Positions 1 through 8,499 are shown, counted from the first letter of the stretch. The stretch is 64,000 bases of DNA from Methanolobus tindarius DSM 2278 (GCF_000504205.1 NZ_AZAJ01000001.1:2454879-2518878), one strand, 5' to 3'. Translations and numbers: made by a program. Notes: a model not told the origin generated them from the letters alone.

Positions 1-203
1 CCCTTGCAGATGCTGCGGCAACTGCTCTTGGAAATGCTACTGATGTCGGGAGGGATGCAGTTGAAGCTTCCTTTGATGTTGTAAAGAATGTCGAAGGAAT
101 AAAAGGAGCAATTGTTATTCAGGGTGAGTTCATGGGTTTCTGGGGAGATGTGCCTGATATCCAGAGGGCTGATGTAAAATATGAATGCATCACCAAAGGC
201 TGA
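1..203 (+). CDS. UPF0280 family protein, C-terminal fragment
   Basis: The gene enters from beyond the left edge. The open frame begins at base 3 and ends at TGA 201-203, giving about 66 residues. The visible part starts with an alanine-rich [12 protein letters not shown] stretch and ends in [10 protein letters not shown], which I recognise as the C-terminus typical of archaeal UPF0280 proteins (ApbE-like fold, function unknown). The catalytic or binding part lies outside the window, so no function can be assigned. The next gene starts 99 bases downstream on the same strand. Family assignment is from memory of the C-terminal signature. Confidence 0.75.
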   Translation, partial: LADAAATALGNATDVGRDAVEASFDVVKNVEGIKGAIVIQGEFMGFWGDVPDIQRADVKYECITKG

Positions 204-302
204 GGCATTCTGTGCAAGCTTTTGAAACAAAAATCTTTTATTGTTCTGTTCCAATCCTGAATCTGTTTATTTTCTGTAATGCGCACATAGCTTGCGCGGA
301 CG

Positions 303-1463
303 ATGAGTAACATGTTATCTGAAAAAGTCGCAAACATTCCTCCATTTTACGTAATGGAGGTACTGGAAAGGGCACAACAGCTTGAAGAAGAGGGAAGAAG
401 CATAATCCACCTTGAGATAGGTGAACCTGATTTTCCAACAGCTTCGCATATCTGTGATGCTGCAAAGGCTGCAATGTGCGCAGGTAATACAAGATACACA
501 CACAGCCAGGGGCTTATAGAACTGCGGCAGGCTATTGCAAAGAACTATAAAGACAGGTTTGATGTGGATATTGATCCCGGGCAGATAATTGTAACTTCAG
601 GTACCAGTCCTGCGATGCTCTTGCTTTTCCTTGCGCTTATTGATCAGGGTGATGAGATTATAATGTCAAATCCGCATTATGCATGTTATCCGAATTTTGT
701 AACAACTGCTGGTGGAGTGCCTGATTTCATTTACACCAATGAGGACAATGGTTTCATGTTACAGCCAGATGAGCTTGCCACACATATCAATCCTAAAACA
801 AAAGCGATTCTTATCAATTCCCCATCTAATCCTACTGGACAGGTGCTGCCCGCAGAAACTCTGCAGAGGATTGCAAAGGTTGCAGGCGATGTCCCAGTTA
901 TATCTGATGAAATTTATCAGGGACTTGTCTATGAAGGTGAGGATCATACTATATTAGAGTATACTGATAATGCCTTTGTTCTTAATGGTTTTTCCAAGTT
1001 GTATGCCATGACCGGCTGGCGGCTTGGCTATCTGATTTCACCGATGCAGTATGTCAGAACCTTGCAGAAAGTGCAGCAGAACCTTTTCATTTCCACAAAT
1101 GCATTTGTCCAGCATGCAGGTGTTGCCGCTCTAGAAGGTCCGCAGGAGCAGACGCTGGAGATGGTAAAGACATACAACGAGAGACGTCTTTATCTTATTA
1201 AGAGGCTCAGGGGGATTGGTTTTGATATAAAGGTCGAGCCCAAAGGCGCTTATTATGTTCTTGCAGATGCTCGTAAGTTCAGTGAGGATTCACTTGCACT
1301 TAGCAGGCAGATACTTGAGGATATTGGGGTTGCCGTTACTCCTGGTATTGATTTTGGTCAGGGTGGCGAAGGACATTTACGTTTTTCCTATGCTAACAGT
1401 CTCGGGAACATAAAGGAAGGTATGGACAGGCTTGAAAAATACCTGAATAAAGAACGATGTTAA
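303..1463 (+). CDS. Pyridoxal-phosphate aminotransferase, class I/II (AspC-like)
   Basis: The 386-residue protein has the fold-type I aminotransferase layout. It has an N-terminal substrate-loop segment with LEIGEPDF, the cofactor-binding SGTSPAML stretch, the SPSNPTG motif, DEIYQGLVY, and the Schiff-base lysine in NGFSKLYAMTGWRLGY. The C-terminal arginine of LRFSYA would bind the substrate carboxylate. Length is normal for the family. Substrate specificity (aspartate, alanine or aromatic) cannot be read from sequence. The start at 303 has a weak ribosome-binding site and an in-frame ATG at 312 is a close alternative. A strong hairpin spans the stop codon, so the gene probably ends its transcript there. 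Confidence 0.9.
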   Translation: MSNMLSEKVANIPPFYVMEVLERAQQLEEEGRSIIHLEIGEPDFPTASHICDAAKAAMCAGNTRYTHSQGLIELRQAIAKNYKDRFDVDIDPGQIIVTSGTSPAMLLLFLALIDQGDEIIMSNPHYACYPNFVTTAGGVPDFIYTNEDNGFMLQPDELATHINPKTKAILINSPSNPTGQVLPAETLQRIAKVAGDVPVISDEIYQGLVYEGEDHTILEYTDNAFVLNGFSKLYAMTGWRLGYLISPMQYVRTLQKVQQNLFISTNAFVQHAGVAALEGPQEQTLEMVKTYNERRLYLIKRLRGIGFDIKVEPKGAYYVLADARKFSEDSLALSRQILEDIGVAVTPGIDFGQGGEGHLRFSYANSLGNIKEGMDRLEKYLNKERC

Positions 1464-1496
1464 TACAGCATCGTTCTGTATTTCTATCCTTTTTTA
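1451..1496 (+). terminator. Hairpin terminator spanning the aminotransferase stop codon
   Basis: AGAACGATG (1451-1459) pairs perfectly with CATCGTTCT (1469-1477). The 9-nt loop contains the TAA stop. A T-rich tract (1478-1496) follows. The last four codons of the gene therefore form one arm of the stem. Confidence 0.65.
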
Positions 1497-1534
1497 TCCG
1501 TCACTTATTTACTTATTTTTATATTAACTATTTT

Positions 1535-1595
1535 TTGTAGGTTTAATTGGTAAACTTAAAATACTACCTGTAGTATACAAAATTATAACCTACAA
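1535..1595. promoter_or_regulatory. Nested inverted repeats before the DtxR-type regulator gene
   Basis: An outer pair, TTGTAGGTT (1535-1543) and AACCTACAA (1587-1595), encloses an inner perfect palindrome ATACTAC-CT-GTAGTAT (1561-1576). Both arms carry a GTAG core. TA-rich stretches suitable for a TATA box lie within the same 60 bases, so a protein bound here would overlap the promoter. The position suggests an autoregulatory metal-dependent operator for the downstream DtxR-like gene; this is inference. Confidence 0.6.
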
Positions 1596-1645
1596 TTATT
1601 AGATTGAAGGGCAACCTGTTTACAAAATCCATGGGTAGTTTTGAA

Positions 1646-2134
1646 ATGACAACTGAGAGAACTGAAGATTATCTGAAGGTCATCGAGAAGATAATTGAAA
1701 GAAAAGGCTATGCACAGGTCAAGGATGTTTCAAGGGAACTTGATATTAGTTCTCCGAGTGTCACCGGAATGTTCAAGAAGCTTACCAAGATGGGTTACAT
1801 CAATTATGAGAAATACGGTGGTGTCACACTTACTTCTGAAGGTGAAAAAATAGCAAAATGCACCATGGAGAAGCACGGTGTCATTAAAGACTTTTTACTC
1901 ATTTTGGGTCTGGATAAGGAAATTGCAGATCAGGATGCCTGTAAGATAGAGCATGTACTGGCACCGGAAACATTTGAAACGCTCACCAAGTTCGTAGAGT
2001 TTATGAATATGAAGGATGAATGGCCATACTGGCTGGACCATTTCAACTATTATTGTGAAACAGGCAAGTACATTGATTGCAGTCCATCTGCAAAAGATAC
2101 CTGCCCCATTCATGGTAAAACTCATGACAAGTGA
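1646..2134 (+). CDS. DtxR/MntR-family metal-dependent transcriptional regulator
   Basis: The protein is about 162 residues from ATG 1646. It opens with TTERTEDYLKVIEKI and a winged helix-turn-helix (VKDVSRELDISSPSVTGMFK, then a wing ending near GGVTLTSEGE), as in DtxR/MntR/IdeR. The second half matches the metal-binding dimerisation domain, with ACKIEHVLAPETFE carrying the conserved Cys/Glu/His ligands. It ends in a Cys/His-containing tail (CSPSAKDTCPIHGK), and there is no SH3-like domain. In-frame starts at TTG 1604 and ATG 1631 are possible; 1646 fits the family start best. It lies upstream of feoAB on the same strand and probably represses iron uptake when Fe(II) is abundant. Confidence 0.88.
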   Translation: MTTERTEDYLKVIEKIIERKGYAQVKDVSRELDISSPSVTGMFKKLTKMGYINYEKYGGVTLTSEGEKIAKCTMEKHGVIKDFLLILGLDKEIADQDACKIEHVLAPETFETLTKFVEFMNMKDEWPYWLDHFNYYCETGKYIDCSPSAKDTCPIHGKTHDK

Positions 2135-2239
2135 TAAATTCCGGTAATTTGCTATTGAAATTCTTTTATCATTTTCTTTTTTTATTATATTTCTCTGTAG
2201 TGTTCTAATGGTTGTTACTATAAATGTGAATATCTTTTG

Positions 2240-2292
2240 TTTTTTGTATACTGAAACAATTTAGGTAATGCGAAATTGCTATATACAAAAAA
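2240..2292. promoter_or_regulatory. Nested inverted repeats upstream of feoA
   Basis: An 11-base perfect inverted repeat, TTTTTTGTATA (2240-2250) and TATACAAAAAA (2282-2292), encloses a second pair, CAATTT (2257-2262) and AAATTG (2273-2278). The inner loop reads AGGTAATGCG. The two pairs are almost concentric. It could be a double operator for the DtxR-type regulator or an RNA stem-loop in the feoA leader. It lies about 38 bases before the probable feoA start and shares a GTATA element with the repeat before the regulator gene. Confidence 0.6.
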
Positions 2293-2329
2293 CAGGTTAG
2301 AGCTACCATTAAAAAGGACAGGTAATGAC

Positions 2330-2572
2330 TTGAACGAAGATCAGGAGACCACACTGGATACGCTAAAACCCGGAGAGAAAGCCAGTATAACAAAGGTAAG
2401 GGTCAAAGGCACTGCAAGGCGAAAACTCATGGATATGGGAATGGTTGCAGGAACTGAGATTGAACTTGTCAGGAATGCTCCTCTTGGGGATCCCATGGAT
2501 TATAATATAAAAGGTTACCACCTGTCTATCCGTAAAGAAGAAGCAAAACAGATATTCATTACCAAGCTCTGA
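2330..2572 (+). CDS. feoA: FeoA-like small SH3-domain protein of ferrous iron transport
   Basis: This is an 80-residue protein (98 if started at TTG 2276). The core LDTLKPGEKASITKVRVKG, followed by RRKLMDMGMVAGTEIELVRNAPLGDP and ending in LSIRKEEAKQIFI, is the complete FeoA SH3-like beta-barrel. TTG at 2330 is preferred because an AGGACAGGT stretch precedes it; no in-frame ATG exists at the front. FeoA acts at the membrane with FeoB and may modulate its GTPase or transport activity. feoB follows after 86 bases. The nested repeat at 2240-2292 is the obvious control site. Confidence 0.88.
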   Translation: MNEDQETTLDTLKPGEKASITKVRVKGTARRKLMDMGMVAGTEIELVRNAPLGDPMDYNIKGYHLSIRKEEAKQIFITKL

Positions 2573-2658
2573 ACTGGCTATTTTCCAAACCTTTTAGATA
2601 TTTTGTGTCATTATTGTATATTGTAACATTATAGTATAACAGTTCCTGGGGATATTTC

Positions 2659-4656
2659 ATGGAAGGCAGGAAAATAAAGATAGCATTAACAGGAAACCCT
2701 AATGTAGGTAAGACTACGCTATTTAATGCGCTGACAGGTTCCAGGCAGCATGTGGGTAACTGGCCTGGTGTCACCGTGGAAAAAAAGAGTGGCAGGGTCT
2801 CGTACAAAGATTATGACATCGAAGTCATAGACCTGCCGGGCACTTACAGCCTTACTGCTTATTCAATGGATGAGATAGTTGCCCGTGATTTTATCATTGA
2901 GGAGAAACCGGATATTGTCATTCAGGTAGTGGATGCATCCAATCTAGAAAGGAATCTCTATCTTACAACCCAGCTCATGGAGCTTGGTTCTGAAATTCTC
3001 ATTGTACTCAATATGTGTGATATTGCAGAGGAAAGAGGCGACCGTATCTATATAGATAAGATGGAAGAGCTTCTTGCAACTCCTGTGATAAGGACTGTTG
3101 CCAGCCAGAAAAAAGGTATCTGCGATCTTCTGGATAAGGTTATTGAACAAAAAGAGATCCAGCAACATCATGGTCACGAAATAGGATATGGAAATGAGAT
3201 TGAGGACAAAATCCTTGAGATAGAGAAAGTACTTGCTGAGGATGAAACGCGAGACATCAGATATCCACTCAGATGGTTAAGCATACGCCTTCTTGAGGGA
3301 GATAGTAATGTTGCTGGGAAGATCTCACAAAGTCCTGTTTATGATCGGGTAATGCAGATAATCGATTCCATTGATCAGGAGGAATATGAAGCTGAAATCG
3401 CTGATAAGCGCTATCTTGCAATCAATACTGTCTTTCCTCAGATGTGTACCCGTGCCAACGACAAACTTACAAAATCTGATATGATTGACAGGGTGCTTAC
3501 CAACAAGTACCTTGGTATTCCAATATTTTTAGCACTTATGTGGGGTGCATTTGAGCTGACATTTGCCTTTGCAACCCCTTTTATGGATATGATTGACATT
3601 GCATCAACATGGTTTGCAGATTATGTGTCATCAAGTCTTCAACCTGCATGGCTCGCATCCCTTGTAGGTGACGGTATCATCGGTGGTGTGGGTGCTGTAC
3701 TTGTATTTGTGCCAAATATCTTCATATTGTTCTTCCTGCTATCACTTCTGGAAGGAAGCGGTTATCTTGCCAGAGCAGCGTTTATTATGGACAAGCTGAT
3801 GTATAAGATAGGCATGCATGGCAAGTCATTCATCCCGATGCTTATGGGATTCGGATGTAACGTGCCTGCTATAATGGCTGCAAGGAGCATAGAGGATGAA
3901 AAGGACAGACTTATCACTATATTAGTAGTGCCCTTTGTTTCATGCGGAGCCAGACTTCCTATATATGTATTGTTTGCAGGAACTTTCTTTGGCAGGCAGG
4001 CAGGCACTGTGATATTTGGTATGTATATACTGGGGATTATTATTGCCATAATATCTGCCAAGTTACTCAGGGCAACAGTTGTTAAAGGCAAACCTGCGCC
4101 ATTTATCATGGAGCTTCCGCCTTACAGAGTCCCGACTTTGAAAACAAGTCTTATACACATGTGGGACAATGGTTTCATGTACATCAAGAAAGCCGGTACT
4201 ATTATACTAGTAGGTGTTGTGGTAATCTGGGCACTTGCATCGTTTCCATGGGGCGTGCAATATGGAAGTGAGGATAGTTATGTAGGCTCACTCGGTCATG
4301 CAGTAGAACCCATTCTTAAGCCACTTGGTTTTGACTGGAAAATTTCAGTTGCATTAATATTCGGACTTGTTGCCAAGGAAATAGTTGTTGCTTCAATGGG
4401 TGTTCTTTACGGAGCCGGTGACAATTCAGATGTGCTTAGTGACAGATTACTTGCAGATTCCGGTTTAACTGCTTTGAATTCCCTCAGTCTTATGGCTTTC
4501 AGTTTGCTGTATATGCCATGTGTGGCAACTGTAGGTGTTATCAGAAAAGAGACCGGTTCATGGAAATGGACAATATTTGCAATTTTTTACGGAATTATTG
4601 TGGCTTGGCTCACTGCATTTGTAATATATCAGGGAGGTGTTCTGCTTGGATATTAA
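2659..4656 (+). CDS. feoB: Ferrous iron transporter FeoB
   Basis: The 665-residue protein has an N-terminal G domain: G1 GNPNVGKTT near residues 11-19, G3 DLPGTYS, and G4 NMCD. A helical spacer follows, then a polytopic membrane region from about residue 280. The two Gate regions are recognisable by VPNIFILFFLLSLLEGSGYL with MGFGCNVPA, and PFVSCGARLPIY. It drives GTP-linked uptake of Fe(II) across the cytoplasmic membrane. The start at 2659 follows a GGGGATATTTC leader. It is the core of the feoA-feoB-membrane protein-feoC cassette, with the stop overlapped by the next gene. Iron demand is high in methanogens because of their many iron-sulfur enzymes. Confidence 0.97.
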   Translation: MEGRKIKIALTGNPNVGKTTLFNALTGSRQHVGNWPGVTVEKKSGRVSYKDYDIEVIDLPGTYSLTAYSMDEIVARDFIIEEKPDIVIQVVDASNLERNLYLTTQLMELGSEILIVLNMCDIAEERGDRIYIDKMEELLATPVIRTVASQKKGICDLLDKVIEQKEIQQHHGHEIGYGNEIEDKILEIEKVLAEDETRDIRYPLRWLSIRLLEGDSNVAGKISQSPVYDRVMQIIDSIDQEEYEAEIADKRYLAINTVFPQMCTRANDKLTKSDMIDRVLTNKYLGIPIFLALMWGAFELTFAFATPFMDMIDIASTWFADYVSSSLQPAWLASLVGDGIIGGVGAVLVFVPNIFILFFLLSLLEGSGYLARAAFIMDKLMYKIGMHGKSFIPMLMGFGCNVPAIMAARSIEDEKDRLITILVVPFVSCGARLPIYVLFAGTFFGRQAGTVIFGMYILGIIIAIISAKLLRATVVKGKPAPFIMELPPYRVPTLKTSLIHMWDNGFMYIKKAGTIILVGVVVIWALASFPWGVQYGSEDSYVGSLGHAVEPILKPLGFDWKISVALIFGLVAKEIVVASMGVLYGAGDNSDVLSDRLLADSGLTALNSLSLMAFSLLYMPCVATVGVIRKETGSWKWTIFAIFYGIIVAWLTAFVIYQGGVLLGY

Positions 4657-5155
4657 TTCAGTAATGGAAGAAAAGCCGGATACAAAAGTTCCGATGATTT
4701 TTTCAGTTATCTGCGGTTCACTTTATATTATAATGGGACTGCTGCAGCTGGCAGCTGGAACCGGTAAGATAATACTTGGTTCTGAATTTTCAATTCCACT
4801 TAGCAACGTTCTTTTTGTGCCGGCGGATATTATTGGCTCTTTTGTTCTGTTACTTATCGGAACTGTCTTTATTTACGGTGTGCTGGAAATGCGTTCAGGA
4901 GTCTATGAAGGTATATCCTATGCTTATGTGGGAATTCTTCTTGCCCTAATATTTGCGTTCATATATTTGCTTGTGTGCACGGGTAATTTGCTTGAGACTC
5001 ATCTTCTTATGAATGAGGAATTTGAAGGATGGACGCCTCTCAGCGATATGAGTCCTGGTATATATCTTGCAATTCTGCCGCTTTTTGCATATATTAAATG
5101 GAAGGATATTTTTGAACCAGTTCCGGGAACTAATATCAGGGTGGATTTAAAATGA
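4646..5155 (+). CDS. Four-helix membrane protein of the feo operon, function unknown
   Basis: The protein is about 169 residues with four predicted membrane segments: about residues 15-38, 48-72, 86-110 and a weaker one near 140-155 (product numbering approximate). TTG at 4646 is preferred because GGGAGGTG (4632-4639) lies six bases upstream. It overlaps the feoB end by 11 bases. ATG 4664 and GTG 4637 are alternatives. No enzymatic motif was recognised. The 3' end overlaps the next gene by four bases (ATGA), so it is translationally coupled between FeoB and the FeoC-like protein. An accessory role in Fe(II) transport is inferred from position only. Confidence 0.75.
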   Translation: MDINSVMEEKPDTKVPMIFSVICGSLYIIMGLLQLAAGTGKIILGSEFSIPLSNVLFVPADIIGSFVLLLIGTVFIYGVLEMRSGVYEGISYAYVGILLALIFAFIYLLVCTGNLLETHLLMNEEFEGWTPLSDMSPGIYLAILPLFAYIKWKDIFEPVPGTNIRVDLK

Positions 5156-5424
5156 TTAAGGAAACGCTGAAGGTGCTGTTCATAGACAATTGCACTCTCC
5201 AGGAAGCTGCAGACAAATTAGGCGTTAAACAGAATGACATCAAGGACCGGCTTCTCATGCTGCAACATATGGGGTATGTACGGGAGATATGTAATAATTC
5301 CATTCCAAAGTCTTCTGCATGCTGTTCATGCACTGCGGCATCTTCCTGTTCTGATAATGATGATATTTCAGGCTCAAAGGCATATCAGTTGACTGATAAA
5401 GGCAAGCGGATCTGCCGTAACTAA
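5152..5424 (+). CDS. feoC: FeoC-like winged-helix protein with a cysteine cluster
   Basis: This 90-residue protein has an N-terminal helix-turn-helix (CTLQEAADKLGVKQNDIKDR, then LLMLQHMGYVREI). A cysteine-rich loop holds Cys57, Cys58, Cys60 and Cys66, and a wing ends in YQLTDKGKRICRN. FeoC proteins are small winged-helix proteins whose cysteines can bind an iron-sulfur cluster and which act on FeoB or on transcription. The CC-C-x5-C spacing is not the bacterial FeoC pattern, so the cluster is an inference. It overlaps the preceding membrane-protein gene by four bases and is the last gene of the feo cassette; a T-rich stretch follows at about 5447-5462. Confidence 0.72.
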   Translation: MIKETLKVLFIDNCTLQEAADKLGVKQNDIKDRLLMLQHMGYVREICNNSIPKSSACCSCTAASSCSDNDDISGSKAYQLTDKGKRICRN

Positions 5425-5622
5425 TAAAACAGCATCTATAGGTCATATTTTATTATTTTTTGTGTTTGTGGAAATGCAAAACCTGAATATTTCAATCATC
5501 ACTATTATTCATGTGGTTTTATTTTCATGTATGGATATTCTACGGTACTGTTAAATCTCAGCGGTTTTAAGATGTACTTCAATCAGTTTAAATAATGCCA
5601 AACAGACACAAAAAATACCGCA

Positions 5623-5636
5623 ACATATATTTTTAA
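5623..5636 (+). promoter_or_regulatory. TATA box of the corrinoid activase gene
   Basis: The sequence ACATATATTTTTAA is preceded by an A-rich ACCGC stretch that could serve as BRE. Expected transcription start is near 5650-5655, giving a leader of about 40 bases. AAGGGATT before ATG 5692 serves as ribosome-binding site. Confidence 0.5.
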
Positions 5637-5691
5637 GTTCGGACACAGATACTACGTTATTAAATTTAAAAAGGAATTAAAAGGGATTCAA

Positions 5692-7311
5692 ATGAAACTT
5701 GGAGTTGCAATAGACATAGGTACCAGTGGTATCAGAGCACAGAAAATAGATCTTGACACTGGTGATATCCAGAAGACAGTTATAACTCTCCGTAACCCGC
5801 TCCCTGGGGCAAACGTTATGGACCACCTGGACTTTGCCATCACTTATGGTCTTGATCTTGCTCAGGGTCTGCACGTCAATGCTGTAAAGCATGTTATAGA
5901 GACATTGGGAGTTAAACCGGAAGAACTTGAAAGAATGTCCATTTGTGGAAACCCTATACAGCTTTCAATTTTCCAGGGAATCCCAATCGATGACCTTGCA
6001 TATGCAGGAGAAAGGAAGAAGGAAAGACTGAACATTCAGGAATCAGACAGAAGTGCCAGGATCATTGATTGTTCAGAAATCAAGGGGCTGGATGTATATC
6101 CAAACGCACAGCTTGTTGTTCCACCTGCAATCAGGCATGAAGTTGGTGCCGATGCTCTTGCACTTATTATCAAATCAGGATTCCTTGATACAAAGGAAAC
6201 TGCAATTGCAACAGACTACGGAACAAATGCTGAAATGGCTCTTATCCATGAAGGTACCATCTATACAGGCTCCGCCGCAGCAGGTCCTGCTCTTGAAGGT
6301 CAGCAGATCAAATACGGTAACCTTGCATCTCCATTTGTAATTTCGGATGTTGAATTTGAAGGTAAAAACATGCGTAACTACGTACTTGACGACGAAATGA
6401 ATACTGTCAAGGCACAGTTGATCAACCCTAACAATGGGGATATCATTGAAGAGGATTCCATTAAGGCAAAGGGAATTACCGGAACAGGTGTTATTGCAAT
6501 AATTGAAGCAGGAATGAAGGATGGAATTATCACACTTCCAAAGATCAACACACCGGACCACATCCTCTATCTCCAGGACAAAATCAAGTTCTTTGAGAGC
6601 GATGTCGAAGCAGCGGGTCTTGCAATCGGTGCTATCCGTGCAGGTCACCTTGCACTCTGTAATGCAGCAGGTGTTGAGGTTTCTGATGTCAAGAAGGCAT
6701 ACATGTCCGGTGCTGCAGGTACTTACATGGACGCTGTCAAGGCACACCAGGTCGGTATGGTTCCATTTGATGTTGACGAAGTTATCCAGATAGGTAACAC
6801 TTCACTTATTGTTGCAAGGGAAATCCTTCTTTCAGAGGACAGGCTCTGGGAACTCCAGGACATTGCAGCAAAGATTGTCAGCAATCACGTAATGTTTGCA
6901 ACAGATCCGGCATTTAAGGAAGCATACATCCAGGAGATATCATACTGGACAGAAGGAATGCCATTCAAGATGCTTAAGAAATTCCTCAAGAAGAAGGGAC
7001 TTCCAAAGATTGACCTTCCTGAGAAAGAAACAACTGTCACCAAGGTTGTTGAGAAAGATATCCCAGTACTCGGTCCGGAAGGACTTCAGGTCATTGAACA
7101 GGTCGGTACATATCTTACAATGAAGGTCGACTGTCCAGAATGTCCAAAATGTATCAAAGTTTGTCCAAATGACGCGATCACCATTGATGATGAAGGCGTT
7201 GTCATGATCAGTTCAGATCTATGTGATGGTGCAAACTGTAAGAGATGCATTAATGCCTGCCCCAAGGAAACATTCAGGTGGGAGAATCTGGTTGTAATGG
7301 AGAATGCTTAA
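5692..7311 (+). CDS. RamA-like reductive activase of methyltransferase corrinoid proteins
   Basis: At 539 residues this matches RamA, the iron-sulfur ATPase that reduces the Co(II) corrinoid of methylotrophic methyltransferases back to Co(I). The N-terminus (GVAIDIGTSGIRAQKIDL) and a second phosphate-binding segment (ATDYGTNAEMALIHEG) show the ASKHA/DUF4445 ATPase fold. The last 70 residues carry two ferredoxin-type [4Fe-4S] motifs: CPECPKCIKVCP, and CDGANCKRCINACP. Family knowledge assigns RamA to methylamine systems and close paralogs (MapA-like) to methanol. Its location 2 kb from mtaCB suggests this copy activates MtaC. It is followed 39 bases later by a G3E GTPase gene on the same strand. 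Confidence 0.88.
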   Translation: MKLGVAIDIGTSGIRAQKIDLDTGDIQKTVITLRNPLPGANVMDHLDFAITYGLDLAQGLHVNAVKHVIETLGVKPEELERMSICGNPIQLSIFQGIPIDDLAYAGERKKERLNIQESDRSARIIDCSEIKGLDVYPNAQLVVPPAIRHEVGADALALIIKSGFLDTKETAIATDYGTNAEMALIHEGTIYTGSAAAGPALEGQQIKYGNLASPFVISDVEFEGKNMRNYVLDDEMNTVKAQLINPNNGDIIEEDSIKAKGITGTGVIAIIEAGMKDGIITLPKINTPDHILYLQDKIKFFESDVEAAGLAIGAIRAGHLALCNAAGVEVSDVKKAYMSGAAGTYMDAVKAHQVGMVPFDVDEVIQIGNTSLIVAREILLSEDRLWELQDIAAKIVSNHVMFATDPAFKEAYIQEISYWTEGMPFKMLKKFLKKKGLPKIDLPEKETTVTKVVEKDIPVLGPEGLQVIEQVGTYLTMKVDCPECPKCIKVCPNDAITIDDEGVVMISSDLCDGANCKRCINACPKETFRWENLVVMENA

Positions 7312-7350
7312 TTTGCTTTCTCTTCTTTCAATTTTTAGAAGGAATAATTT

Positions 7351-8484
7351 ATGAAAATACTCGTTGTTGGTGGATTTTTAGGTAGTGGAAAAACATCCAC
7401 CATTATTCGTTTAGGAAAAGAATTTAGTGAAGCCGGCCAGAAGGTTGCAGTTATTGTCAATGAAATTGGTGAAGTAGGTCTTGATGGTGATGTCATTTCC
7501 AAATATGGTCTTGATATGACTGAGCTTACAAGTGGTTGCATTTGCTGTTCTCTTAAAGTTAATATGAAAACAACTTTGACCATTCTTAACAGGGATTACC
7601 AGCCTGATGTCATATTAATAGAGCCAACAGGAATTGCATTCCCACAGATAATCAAGAATGAAATAGATCTGATGGACCTGAAGAATACCACAGTTCAACC
7701 TCTTGTAACACTGATTGATGGTAGCAGGTTTAAGCAACTGATGAAGGAAGCAAAGAATTTTGCAATGCGTCAGATAATTGATGCTGAAATCTTATGTATT
7801 AATAAGATCGATCTTGTTGACGATATACGTTTGCCTATTCTTGAAGCCTCTGTGCAGCAATTAAATCCAAAGGCAAAAGTGCTCCTCCTTTCATCCTCCC
7901 GGGAAGATGAACACTGGTTTGAATTTGTCGAACTTGCAATGGGCGATGCTCCCAGTCAGCATGGTCATCATGAGTTAAAGACCACAAGTGCGGATACTGA
8001 GGTCATTGATGAGGCAACAGGGAAGCCTGTAGAGCAGACAATGGATTCCATTGAGGCTTCAGGTATAGCCAGTTATGCTACTGAGTTTGTACTGGATGGT
8101 CGCATTGCCACAGATGTCGCACAGGCAACAGCCAGGGATATTATGACAGCTCTAAAATCTAAGGTTATAGAGCTCAGTCCTGAATTTGTGGGGCACATTA
8201 AGCTCTTCATTGAATCCGGTTCTAATACTGTAAAGACTAATCTTACGGCATATGATCAGGATATTACCATGGAAGTCATTGATACGGAGACCGGGCAAGT
8301 GCCAAGACTAAAGGTTCTCTCGGCAGTTTCAAGTATTGACCGTGACAAGCTTGTGAATATAGTAAATGATACTATTTCTGAAAAACTGGGCGACCAGAAT
8401 ATAGTTTTCAAGCACAACAAGCCTCATGATCATGATCATGATCATGGGCATATCAAACCAATAGATTTAGTCAATAACAATTGA
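7351..8484 (+). CDS. G3E-family (CobW/UreG-like) GTPase, putative metallochaperone
   Basis: The 377-residue protein starts with a Walker A (GGFLGSGKTS, residues 7-16). It has the CxCC metal-binding signature GCICCSL (Cys63, Cys65, Cys66), a Walker B-like EPTG, the guanine-specificity motif NKID, and a C-terminal CobW-type domain. The tail is histidine/aspartate-rich (HDHDHDHGH), typical of G3E proteins that hold Zn, Ni or Co. SD AGAAGGA precedes ATG 7351. Placed between the RamA-like activase and mtaCB, it may deliver metal (Zn for MtaB/MtaA, or Co) to the methanol enzymes, or act with the activase; this is inference. A terminator hairpin follows directly. Confidence 0.85.
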   Translation: MKILVVGGFLGSGKTSTIIRLGKEFSEAGQKVAVIVNEIGEVGLDGDVISKYGLDMTELTSGCICCSLKVNMKTTLTILNRDYQPDVILIEPTGIAFPQIIKNEIDLMDLKNTTVQPLVTLIDGSRFKQLMKEAKNFAMRQIIDAEILCINKIDLVDDIRLPILEASVQQLNPKAKVLLLSSSREDEHWFEFVELAMGDAPSQHGHHELKTTSADTEVIDEATGKPVEQTMDSIEASGIASYATEFVLDGRIATDVAQATARDIMTALKSKVIELSPEFVGHIKLFIESGSNTVKTNLTAYDQDITMEVIDTETGQVPRLKVLSAVSSIDRDKLVNIVNDTISEKLGDQNIVFKHNKPHDHDHDHGHIKPIDLVNNN

Positions 8485-8499
8485 TTATGAGTGATTATT

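Noticed and set aside
6175-6747. 190-codon minus-strand open frame inside the RamA-like gene
   Set aside because: It is Cys/Asn-rich antisense translation with no ribosome-binding site, a shadow of the activase gene.
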